Below the pieces are notes generated by a model. That model was not told the DNA's origin, searched no databases, and saw only the letters and a list, made by a program, of their open reading frames with translations. The translations under genes and the position numbers were made by a program. 12,042 nt of DNA from Thermoproteota archaeon. Lineage in GTDB: Archaea; Thermoproteota; Bathyarchaeia; Bathyarchaeales; Bathycorpusculaceae. Shown one piece after another: positions 6,487 through 12,042 of this stretch (position 1 is the stretch's first letter; the number at the start of each line of letters is the position of its first letter). The DNA lies in NCBI GenBank assembly GCA_012511995.1, contig JAAZFA010000068.1:1-12042 (forward strand), in the 5' to 3' direction.

Positions 6487-8028
6487 ATGAATCCTACAAC
6501 GCAAAGTAACAGAAAAAAAATAGCTTTGCTTGTGCTATGCATTACATTATTCATAATAGCAGTAGACGATACAGTTCTAAATTTAGCCTTACCTGAAATC
6601 TCTGGAAGTTTGAATTCATCTGCTTCGCAGCTTCTTTGGATAGTCGACGTATACCTGCTTGTAGTGGCTACATTACAGATTACTTTTGGTTCAATTGGCG
6701 ACCGATTTGGAAGAAAAAAGCTTCTGCAGATTGGATTAGTCATTTTCGGGTTAGGCTCCATGGGTGCGGCACTATCGACATCAACTAATATGCTGATTTT
6801 CTTCCGTATCGTGCTAGGTGTAGGTGCAGCAATAATGATGCCCAGCACACTTTCAATAATAACCGACATCTTTCGTGAACCCAACGAACGAGCAAAGGCA
6901 ATCGCCTCTTGGTCAAGTATTTTTAGTATCGGCGCAGGGTTAGGACCTGTAATTGGCGGTTATTTACTTACTCAATTCAGTTGGTCGTCAGTCTTCTACC
7001 TGAACATACCTATAGTTATCGTTGGCTTACTCGGAAGTCACCTGTTTCTACCTGAATCAAACGGTCATAGCGAATTTAAATTAAACTTCACTAGTATTGC
7101 CCTTTCGATTAGCGGATTAGTCTTCTTAGTCTACGGGATTATTACAGCAGGGCAATACGGTTGGTTAACCACTGATGCTTTAATAGTATATGCAATAACA
7201 GTAGTTTTACTCTCAGGGTTTGTTCTCTGGGAACGCAAAGCATCAACTAACATGTTTCCATTAGAGTTTTTCAAGAATAAATCCTTCACAGGTGCTACTG
7301 TTGCCTTAACACTAAGCAGCTTTGCACTCATGGGTACGGTGTTTTTCTTTAGCATATACTTCCAGTCAGTGCAAGGGTATTCCCCGTTAGAAGCAGGACT
7401 TTGCATGATACCCCTTAACGTATTTGTGATAGTCTTCACCTTATTTTCTGTAAAAGTAGAACAAAAAATTGGATCAAAAATCATCGTTAGCCTTGGATTG
7501 TTTATGCTTGGTTTTGGCTTGTTTCTTTTTGGATACACTGCTGGAATAGATACCTCTTATTCTATTTTGATTGCAGTACAGTTTTTCCTAGCAATAGGTT
7601 TAGGCTTTGTGATGAGCCCAGGCACTAATGTAATAATGAACTCCATACCAGTATCACGTGCCGGTGTTGGGTCTGCTATGAACGATACGACAAGACAGAT
7701 CGGTGGCGCACTGGGAATCGCCGTTTTAGGATCACTAGTAAATTCAGTTTATCTAGCAAAGATAACTGCATCACAAACAATCAATGCTTTACCAGAACAG
7801 GTAAGTATGCACGTGCAAAACAGTCTTCAAGCAGCATTGATTGCAGCTTCGCAACTTCCTCCATCAACTGCTTCTGAGGTTATATTTACCGCTAAACAAG
7901 CATTCCTTGATGGTTTATGCGAGGCTGTACTGGTTGCAGCGCTTGTTCTTTTCTTGGCTGCTGCAATAAACCTGTTTATTCTTCCAAAACGCACCAAAAA
8001 CCCAGATATTGGCATTGGCATGCTATAG
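6487..8028 (+). CDS. MFS transporter, DHA2 (14-TM, EmrB/QacA) family
   Basis: This 513-residue integral membrane protein fits the drug:H+ antiporter-2 family, whose members expel toxic or amphipathic compounds using the proton gradient. Visible motifs are D1 (VDDTVLNLALP, residues 26-36), motif A in the first cytoplasmic loop (GSIGDRFGRK, 68-77), R107 of motif B, and the antiporter motif C (GAGLGPVIGG, 149-158). Hydrophobic segments repeat at the spacing expected for 14 helices, the last near residues 478-500. The substrate cannot be read from sequence. It has its own TATA-like box and is followed 62 bp later by a CBS-domain gene on the same strand. No dedicated TetR or MarR-type regulator adjoins it. 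The frame is intact. Confidence 0.93.
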   Translation: MNPTTQSNRKKIALLVLCITLFIIAVDDTVLNLALPEISGSLNSSASQLLWIVDVYLLVVATLQITFGSIGDRFGRKKLLQIGLVIFGLGSMGAALSTSTNMLIFFRIVLGVGAAIMMPSTLSIITDIFREPNERAKAIASWSSIFSIGAGLGPVIGGYLLTQFSWSSVFYLNIPIVIVGLLGSHLFLPESNGHSEFKLNFTSIALSISGLVFLVYGIITAGQYGWLTTDALIVYAITVVLLSGFVLWERKASTNMFPLEFFKNKSFTGATVALTLSSFALMGTVFFFSIYFQSVQGYSPLEAGLCMIPLNVFVIVFTLFSVKVEQKIGSKIIVSLGLFMLGFGLFLFGYTAGIDTSYSILIAVQFFLAIGLGFVMSPGTNVIMNSIPVSRAGVGSAMNDTTRQIGGALGIAVLGSLVNSVYLAKITASQTINALPEQVSMHVQNSLQAALIAASQLPPSTASEVIFTAKQAFLDGLCEAVLVAALVLFLAAAINLFILPKRTKNPDIGIGML

Positions 8029-8054
8029 TAGGGAACCGTTCACTCCTAAAAACC

Positions 8055-8066
8055 TCTATTAATACA
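8055..8066 (+). promoter_or_regulatory. TATA-like box for the CBS-domain gene
   Basis: TATTAATACAAA has its centre about 28 bases before GTG 8091. This spacing would produce a leaderless transcript starting at or near that codon, and it is one reason for preferring GTG 8091 as the start. Confidence 0.35.
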
Positions 8067-8090
8067 AAAAACCATTTTTCTGATGGATTT

Positions 8091-8546
8091 GTGTTTATTT
8101 TGTCTGATACTGTACTAGTTAGAGACATTATGAGTAGCCCAGTTAAGGTTGTTCGTGAAGATACTACCCTGCATGAAGTTATCGCTACATTGGACAGTTT
8201 TGACATCAATGCAATTATTGTTGTTCAGAAGGAGAGACCGGTTGGTATCGTTACTACTAAGGACGCCTTGATCCGTGGGATGGAACATGGGCTACCTGTA
8301 AGTGTAATTAAAGCGGGTATGGTTGCGTCATCACCTCTTGTTACCATCGATGAAGAGGCAAACCTAGAAGAAGCCGCAGAGTTAATGAGGCGTAGTCACA
8401 TTAAGCATTTACCTGTAGTTAGCGATAGTAAACTGGTTGGTATAGTCTCTCATACTGACATAATTTTTGCTATGCCTTCGTTACTGTCTATCATGGAAGA
8501 AGTCTGCAGACCCCCAAGAATGGAAAGAATGAAAAAAGTACAATAA
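8091..8546 (+). CDS. Twin CBS-domain protein
   Basis: The product (about 151 residues) is two CBS domains with nothing attached, a Bateman module of the kind that binds adenine nucleotides and acts as a sensor or regulatory partner. Domain 1 runs from VRDIMSSPVKVV to VGIVTTKDALIRG. Domain 2 runs from GMVASSPLVTI to HLPVVSDSKLVGIVSHTDIIF. Both carry the characteristic G-I-V-[ST]-x-x-D ends. The open frame extends back to 7917, but that part overlaps the transporter gene out of frame and is Cys/aromatic-rich noise. GTG 8091 (by TATA spacing) and TTG 8100 are the credible starts. It ends 19 bp before the convergent TFB gene. Its partner is unknown; the upstream transporter is a candidate by proximity only. 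Confidence 0.85.
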   Translation: MFILSDTVLVRDIMSSPVKVVREDTTLHEVIATLDSFDINAIIVVQKERPVGIVTTKDALIRGMEHGLPVSVIKAGMVASSPLVTIDEEANLEEAAELMRRSHIKHLPVVSDSKLVGIVSHTDIIFAMPSLLSIMEEVCRPPRMERMKKVQ

Positions 8547-8565
8547 TTCACTGATTTATGGATAG

Positions 8566-9555
8566 TTACTTTAGCTTTTCAGGGATTACTAACCCCAACT
8601 CTTTTTGAAGCGCTTTATACCGATTTCTAACGGTTACTTCTGTTACACCTGAAGCGTCAGCGATTTCTTTTTGTGTTTTTTTTTCGTTGTTTTGAAGACA
8701 TCCGATGTATAAAACAGCGGCTGCAATACCCATTGGGTCTTTACCTGTTGCTACACGTTTTTGTCTAGCTAGTCTAAGTATCTCAATAGCTTTACCCTGA
8801 GACTTACCTGAAATATCTGCTTTCAAAGCGATTTTTGAAACATACGTTAATGGATCTGCTATAGGTATGTTTACATTAAGTTCTCGTAACAATAAGCGAT
8901 AGCATCTAGCAACGTCTTTCTTGTTAACTAAGCTTGCATCTGCAATCTCGCGAAGCGACCTTGGAGCTAAATTACCTCGACAAGCTGCATAAAGTGAAGC
9001 GGTGATAATGGAAGCTATAGACCTGCCTCGCACCAACCCCTTTTCGAGAGCTTTTCTGTAAATTACGGCTGCTTTTTCCTTGGTTGCTTGCGGAAGATAG
9101 AGCTTATCTGATAACCTGTCTAGTTCTGCCATCGCTTGAGCGAGGTTTCTGTCGACAGATGAATGTACTTTACTTCTTATTTGCCATTTGCGTAATCGCC
9201 ACATTTGAAGTCTGGTTGAGAGGGGAAGTTTTCTTCCCAGGGCATCCCGATCGATCTGGCTTATCGTTGTGGACAAGCCTTTATCATACATTGAGAATGA
9301 ACTAGGTCCACCTACTCTAGCCCTTGACATTTTTTCTTGTGGTGTGAACGCTCGCCATTCTGGTCCTTTATCCATCGTTTGATCGTATAGGACAAGGCCG
9401 CAGTCACCGCATATTGTTTCTCCTGTATCGTGGTCATGAATTAAGTTTTGACCGCTACATTCTTTGCATTTTTCTTTTCGTGCATTAGTAGTCAGAGGAG
9501 TGGGCGTTGGTTTGTTGCTCAGAAGGGCGTCTTTTTGAAACACATCAGCGGTCAT
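8566..9555 (-). CDS. tfb: Transcription initiation factor B (TFB/TFIIB)
   Basis: TFB bridges TBP on the TATA box to RNA polymerase at archaeal promoters. The 329-residue protein has the zinc ribbon CxxC-x15-CxxC at C30, C33, C49 and C52. The linker/B-finger follows (GPEWRAFTPQEK, then the conserved RVGGPSS). Two cyclin repeats come next, about residues 135-215 (with LPQATKEKAAVIYRKA) and 230-312 (with DPMGIAAAVLYIGC), the second ending in the TVRNRYKAL helix that contacts the BRE. All core elements are intact, so it looks functional. A GAAGGA site (9562-9567) six bases before the ATG overlaps the stop codon of the upstream deoxyhypusine synthase gene, which supports co-translation. Whether it is the sole TFB or one of several paralogues cannot be judged here. 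Confidence 0.97.
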   Translation of the reverse strand: MTADVFQKDALLSNKPTPTPLTTNARKEKCKECSGQNLIHDHDTGETICGDCGLVLYDQTMDKGPEWRAFTPQEKMSRARVGGPSSFSMYDKGLSTTISQIDRDALGRKLPLSTRLQMWRLRKWQIRSKVHSSVDRNLAQAMAELDRLSDKLYLPQATKEKAAVIYRKALEKGLVRGRSIASIITASLYAACRGNLAPRSLREIADASLVNKKDVARCYRLLLRELNVNIPIADPLTYVSKIALKADISGKSQGKAIEILRLARQKRVATGKDPMGIAAAVLYIGCLQNNEKKTQKEIADASGVTEVTVRNRYKALQKELGLVIPEKLK

Positions 9556-9566
9556 CGCAAATCCTT

Positions 9567-10595
9567 CTATTCTTTAAAAAACCACTCAAAATTTGGGTAA
9601 TTTGCTCTGCACTCTATTTTTTCAGCTAAAGCATGTATTATTATCGGTAATGCTATAGTTGCGTCGCAGTGACATTGTACATTTGTGCCTTCATTTGAAG
9701 TTTTACCCCAGCTTATGGCTTCCTCAAAGGTGCACCCAGATAAACCACCCCATTGCGCCGAATCCGTAGTAATTTGAATAGCGTATTTATGCGGATATAT
9801 TCTTTCATAGCGTCTTGATTCAGTTAAGCTTCGAGCTACAGTTGTTAGTTGAATAAAGTCTTTAGGTACACCACCGCCGACAAAGATTGCACCAGTGTCT
9901 TTGGATAATGACTTTATTTTGACAAGCTGTTCAAAGCCCTTCATCTCGTCTATTTGTACCCCTGTTTTATTGCCTATTTTCAAGCTTAGCAAATGAGCAA
10001 TTCCATATGCACTATCGACGATTGCAGGACAAAATATAGGGACTTTGTTTTTGTAGGCGTTGGCAACTATACTATTTATCCCTTTGCTGGATAATTCTTT
10101 TCCAAATAAGTGCAAAAATTCAGCTGAAGAATAGTTTTGATCAGAATTCAAATTATTTATGAATTCAGCAATTAATGATTCCATCTTTCTATATTCCATT
10201 TCATCTGCAAAAACGTCGTAGAATCGGTCGATTTTATGTTTCAGCAGTTTAACGTCGTCAACTGTGTGGGAACCTTGCCAATATGTTCCTCCCATTGCTT
10301 CTAAGATGTCTTCTGAAATGTTTGCACCAGTCGAGACTAATACGTCGATGAAACGGTTTTCAATCAGCCAATTAATTATTTTCCATTGTCCTGTTGTACT
10401 CAGGGATCCTGTTAAGCCGAGAATTATTGTCAGTTCTTTATCTCTAAGCATTTTACTCCATGTGTCTGCTGCTTCGCCTAGTTTTTTGCCTTGAAAACCG
10501 GTTTTTGCCATTTCATCGAGAAGTTGTGAAATGGATTTGTGTTTGTTAACCTCGATGGCTTCAAGTTTTTTATTAAAGAATGGGTTGGTTTGCAT
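9567..10595 (-). CDS. dys: Deoxyhypusine synthase
   Basis: This enzyme transfers the butylamine group of spermidine to a specific lysine of translation factor aIF5A, using NAD+. The 342 residues show LGLTGSLSTTG, VSTGANISED, VPIFCPAIVDSAYG and FVGGGVPKDF of the NAD/spermidine site. The catalytic block is CTFEEAISWGK with the active-site lysine at K298, and CDATIALPIIIHAL follows. The open frame reaches ATG 10658, but that would overlap the upstream regulator by 46 bases. The second ATG (10595, MQTNPFFNKK) gives a normal archaeal N-terminus and a 17-bp gap, so I prefer it, although it lacks a clear Shine-Dalgarno site. It sits between a winged-helix regulator and TFB in what looks like one operon. 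Confidence 0.95.
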   Translation of the reverse strand: MQTNPFFNKKLEAIEVNKHKSISQLLDEMAKTGFQGKKLGEAADTWSKMLRDKELTIILGLTGSLSTTGQWKIINWLIENRFIDVLVSTGANISEDILEAMGGTYWQGSHTVDDVKLLKHKIDRFYDVFADEMEYRKMESLIAEFINNLNSDQNYSSAEFLHLFGKELSSKGINSIVANAYKNKVPIFCPAIVDSAYGIAHLLSLKIGNKTGVQIDEMKGFEQLVKIKSLSKDTGAIFVGGGVPKDFIQLTTVARSLTESRRYERIYPHKYAIQITTDSAQWGGLSGCTFEEAISWGKTSNEGTNVQCHCDATIALPIIIHALAEKIECRANYPNFEWFFKE

Positions 10596-10612
10596 TTTTG
10601 TATATTCTATTT

Positions 10613-10909
10613 TTAATTGGTTAGTGTTATGCTGATTTGCCGGACGGCAAGTTTGCATATCTTTCTAATTCCACGTTTTCCTGGGGCATAGGTGACTTTA
10701 ACCAAATGTAAGTCTGCAAGGCGACTGATTTCTCCGCTTATGTGCGCTTCACTCAAATTCATTCGTCTAGCAATAGTTGATATGTCTAGATCCCCTTTTG
10801 AAAGTAGTTGTAGAATTTTGAAGTTGGTTATTGACGATAATCCCTGAATTATGTTCAAGGCTTCGTTTCCTGTTATTGTTAATTCCTCTGATAACAAGGT
10901 CGCCTCCAA
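10613..10909 (-). CDS. ArsR-like winged helix-turn-helix regulator
   Basis: The 98-residue product is a single winged-HTH domain. A helix with SSITNFKILQLLSKGD leads into DISTIARRMNLSEAHISGEI (helix-turn-helix, about residues 42-62) and then a RLADLHLVKVTYAPGKRGIRK wing. It has no visible metal-binding cysteines and no effector domain. Two TTG starts are possible: 10909, preceded by GAAGGA with a five-base spacer, and 10897, preceded by GGAGG also with a five-base spacer; the second would give 94 residues. It is the first gene of the apparent operon with deoxyhypusine synthase (17-bp gap) and TFB, and may regulate that operon or act elsewhere. The target is not visible from the sequence. Confidence 0.85.
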   Translation of the reverse strand: MEATLLSEELTITGNEALNIIQGLSSITNFKILQLLSKGDLDISTIARRMNLSEAHISGEISRLADLHLVKVTYAPGKRGIRKICKLAVRQISITLTN

Positions 10910-10936
10910 TTTTATCCTTCATTATACGTTTTGTCA

Positions 10937-10950
10937 AATATAAATATAGT
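10937..10950 (-). promoter_or_regulatory. TATA box of the wHTH-dys-tfb operon
   Basis: The minus strand reads ACTATATTTATATTTG, with the centre about 34 bases upstream of TTG 10909. The predicted transcript start is near 10917, giving a very short leader that just covers the GAAGGA site. No comparable box is seen between the three genes, consistent with one transcript. Confidence 0.55.
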
Positions 10951-10972
10951 TAATTGAGATAATTTTTGCTTA

Positions 10973-10992
10973 AAAAAGAATATTTATAAGTA
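10973..10992 (+). promoter_or_regulatory. TATA box for the short plus-strand ORFs
   Basis: A purine-rich AAAAAAG is followed by AATATTTATAAG, which resembles a TFB recognition element plus TATA box. Transcription would start near 11012, upstream of ATG 11029. It is back to back with the operon promoter on the other strand, separated by about 35 bases. Confidence 0.45.
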
Positions 10993-11028
10993 TTGAGGAA
11001 AGTAGTGTCATGTGAGTTGTAACTAATA

Positions 11029-11136
11029 ATGAGGCTTAATCAAAACCAAATATGTACTACGCAAGAGAGGGACAACACAGCCAAAAGCAAAATTCGACAA
11101 CTATTTAGGGCTGGGGAGGCATGGACCGCCAAATAA
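11029..11136 (+). CDS. 35-residue ORF, hypothetical
   Basis: ATG 11029 to TAA 11134-11136 encodes MRLNQNQICTTQERDN followed by a basic helix-like segment (KSKIRQLFRAGEAWTAK). The last part looks like the beginning of a helix-turn-helix but stops there. It overlaps the start of the next ORF by 16 bases. The GGGGAGG just before ATG 11121 lies inside it. It could be a short leader peptide, a truncated regulator or chance. It is included because it follows a good promoter and is tightly coupled to the next ORF. Confidence 0.3.
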   Translation: MRLNQNQICTTQERDNTAKSKIRQLFRAGEAWTAK

Positions 11137-11306
11137 TATTGGAGTGCCAAACCAGAAACGACACTCTTCACTGTGACGATTGCATAGCTTATAAAACCTG
11201 CAAAATTCGAGAAGGCGCCAAAAAAACAAGTGATATTTCGGTAGTTGGTTTAGACACCATGGGCGTTTGGGAAAGTTGGAAGAAACGGAAACCATTGTCA
11301 ACTTAA
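11121..11306 (+). CDS. 61-residue Cys-rich hypothetical protein
   Basis: The product starts MDRQIILECQ and contains HCDDCIAYKTCK, so C9, H17, C18, C21 and C27 could form a small zinc site (inference). A GGGGAGG sequence precedes the ATG but is only one base away, closer than usual. The C-terminal part (MGVWESWKKRKPLST) overlaps the next ORF in another frame and looks less protein-like than that ORF, so this may be the N-terminal half of one gene split by a frameshift near 11260-11290. The family is not recognised. Confidence 0.45.
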   Translation: MDRQIILECQTRNDTLHCDDCIAYKTCKIREGAKKTSDISVVGLDTMGVWESWKKRKPLST

Positions 11307-11449
11307 AAAATGCGACAAAGGTTCTCTCTAAGGTAGTGAAAAGCAATAGACTACCGCCTGATTTAGAGATAGAAGTTTGTAACTTGCAGTACGATCTTTT
11401 GGGTCTAATTTCCAGATTACAGTTATCGGCTATGAATATTGAAAAATAG
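11267..11449 (+). CDS. 60-residue helical hypothetical protein, possibly the C-terminal half of the previous ORF
   Basis: It reads GKLEETETIVNLKNATKVL, then SKVVKSNRLPPDLEIEV, then LQYDLLGLISRLQLSAMN before TAG 11447-11449. It looks like a genuine helical protein with balanced charge and regular hydrophobic spacing. The nominal start is TTG 11267 without a clear ribosome site. It overlaps the Cys-rich ORF by 40 bases in a different frame. It may be a separate coupled gene, or the two may be one protein of about 110 residues interrupted by a single indel. The family is not recognised. Confidence 0.45.
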   Translation: MGKLEETETIVNLKNATKVLSKVVKSNRLPPDLEIEVCNLQYDLLGLISRLQLSAMNIEK

Positions 11450-11488
11450 TATGGGTGTTCATTTGCAAATTACTATTAGTCTGCCATT

Positions 11489-11494
11489 GGAGAG
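11489..11494 (+). promoter_or_regulatory. Shine-Dalgarno site fixing the nucleotidase start
   Basis: GGAGAG ends six bases before GTG 11501. It is a clear ribosome-binding site that supports GTG as the start of the following frameshifted gene. Confidence 0.6.
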
Positions 11495-11500
11495 AACCCT

Positions 11501-12042
11501 GTGAATTTAGGTTTCGACATTGATGGAGTAATCGCTAACTTTGCAGAGCCACTCATTGAAGTAATAGAAAAACGTTATAGTTTAACTCTTGCAGAAAAAA
11601 CCTTTACTGTTTTAACTTAAACGTCGTGTTAGGTATAACAAAAGAGGAAGAGACTCTGTTGATAAACGACGTTTAAAGGAAGAAATACCGCTCTACGTTG
11701 GTGCGAAAGAAACGCTGGAACAATTAAGTAAAGAAGGTCATAGCATCCTTCTTTTAACAGGTAGATGGAGCCATCTTCTGAATATGACGCAATCTTGGTT
11801 AAAACAGAACGGTATTTCCTACGATGAGTTGCATTTCTTGGAAATAGGTAAGAAGCACCAAGCTAACATTAAAGATTTAGATGTCATTGTTGAGGATTCA
11901 CTTGAAGATGCCTTGGAATGGAATTGTAAAGTTAAGAATATATTGATTTATGACCAGCCCTATAACCAAACTTTCAACGTTAAACGCTTAACTAAACGTG
12001 TTTACAATTGGAGAGAAATTTACCGCGAAATTCAACTGTTAC
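11501..12042 (+). pseudogene. HAD-family 5'-nucleotidase-like gene with two frameshifts (3' end cut by the window)
   Basis: Three consecutive frames together give one HAD phosphatase of the 5'(3')-deoxyribonucleotidase (NT5C) type. Frame 1 (GTG 11501) holds motif I, FDIDGVIANF, with D6 and D8, and hits TAA 11618-11620. From about 11602 the second frame continues LYCFNLNVVLGITKEEE to DV and hits TAA 11674-11676. From about 11673 the third frame continues LKEEIPLYVGAKETL, LLLTGRW (motif II), EIGKKHQ (candidate motif III lysine), IVEDSLEDA (motif IV), and stays open to the window end. One missing base in the AAAAAA at 11595-11600 and one in the TTT at 11672-11674 explain both breaks. All catalytic motifs survive, so either the break is very recent or the two indels are assembly errors. 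The repaired length, about 181 residues plus, fits the family. Confidence 0.82.

Noticed and set aside
6435..6884. A 149-codon minus-strand ORF opposite the transporter
   Set aside because: It lies entirely antisense to the promoter and first 130 codons of a well-supported MFS gene. Its translation is Ser/Ile-rich with no domain, so it is a shadow frame.
7131..7538. A 135-codon minus-strand ORF within the transporter
   Set aside because: It is antisense to transmembrane-coding sequence, and its composition mirrors the complementary codons. It has no promoter or ribosome site.
7917..8090. N-terminal extension of the CBS-domain protein to ATG 7917
   Set aside because: It overlaps the transporter's last 112 bases out of frame and encodes a Cys- and aromatic-rich stretch unlike any CBS protein. 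The CBS fold begins right after GTG 8091.
10596..10658. Upstream ATG of deoxyhypusine synthase at 10658
   Set aside because: It would overlap the regulator gene by 46 bases and add an unfamiliar 21-residue tail. ATG 10595 fits the family N-terminus.
1..12042. tRNA, rRNA, CRISPR or insertion sequence
   Set aside because: I looked in the intergenic stretches for T-loop-like GTTC motifs, regularly spaced repeats and terminal inverted repeats with transposase motifs, and found none that hold up.

Overview
The window is archaeal chromosomal DNA, AT-rich and densely coded on both strands. The evidence is a transcription factor B (TFB), a deoxyhypusine synthase, a eukaryal/archaeal-type tryptophanyl-tRNA synthetase, an archaeal-type cofactor-independent phosphoglycerate mutase and an F420-ligase-family protein. 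TATA-like boxes lie upstream of genes, and GTG and TTG starts are common. The lineage cannot be fixed by eye. A TACK-type uncultured archaeon such as Bathyarchaeia is my guess from the gene style, not a demonstrated assignment. I see no rRNA, tRNA, CRISPR array or insertion sequence.

Layout. At 12-233 is a small Cys-rich ORF. At 348-1538 (+) is an intact, long-form CofE-like (F420-0:glutamate ligase family) protein. From about 1540 to 3700 the sequence is mostly a gene graveyard. It holds a clearly recognisable but decayed NAD(P)H-dependent FMN reductase (-, 1616-2152), two unidentified coding-like scraps (2166-2290 + and 2367-2490 -), one small probably intact hypothetical gene (2556-2807 -) behind a short leader ORF, and a broken small gene of unknown family (3232-3556 +). 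At 3703-4998 (-) is phosphoglycerate mutase, divergent from tryptophanyl-tRNA synthetase (5228-6334 +). A 14-TM drug/H+ antiporter-like MFS protein (6487-8028 +) and a twin-CBS-domain protein (about 8091-8546 +) follow. Convergent to these is a minus-strand cluster read in the order winged-helix regulator (10909-10613), deoxyhypusine synthase (10595-9567), TFB (9555-8566). The cluster is tightly spaced and has one good TATA box upstream. Divergent from it are three short overlapping ORFs (11029-11449 +) and then a HAD-type 5'-nucleotidase-like gene (11501 to the window end), which is broken by two single-base frameshifts.

How the genes relate. The intact genes are mainly housekeeping: glycolysis, aminoacylation, basal transcription and hypusine modification of aIF5A. 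The most notable functional grouping is the apparent operon of a DNA-binding regulator, deoxyhypusine synthase and TFB, which would link an essential translation-factor modification to a general transcription factor. The most notable structural feature is the cluster of degraded genes. Several of the breaks are single-base indels in homopolymers, so true decay and assembly error both need to be considered. In-frame nonsense codons inside recognisable motifs show that at least the FMN reductase remnant is probably a genuine pseudogene. I did not find a convincing new multi-gene system such as a defence, secretion or biosynthetic locus.
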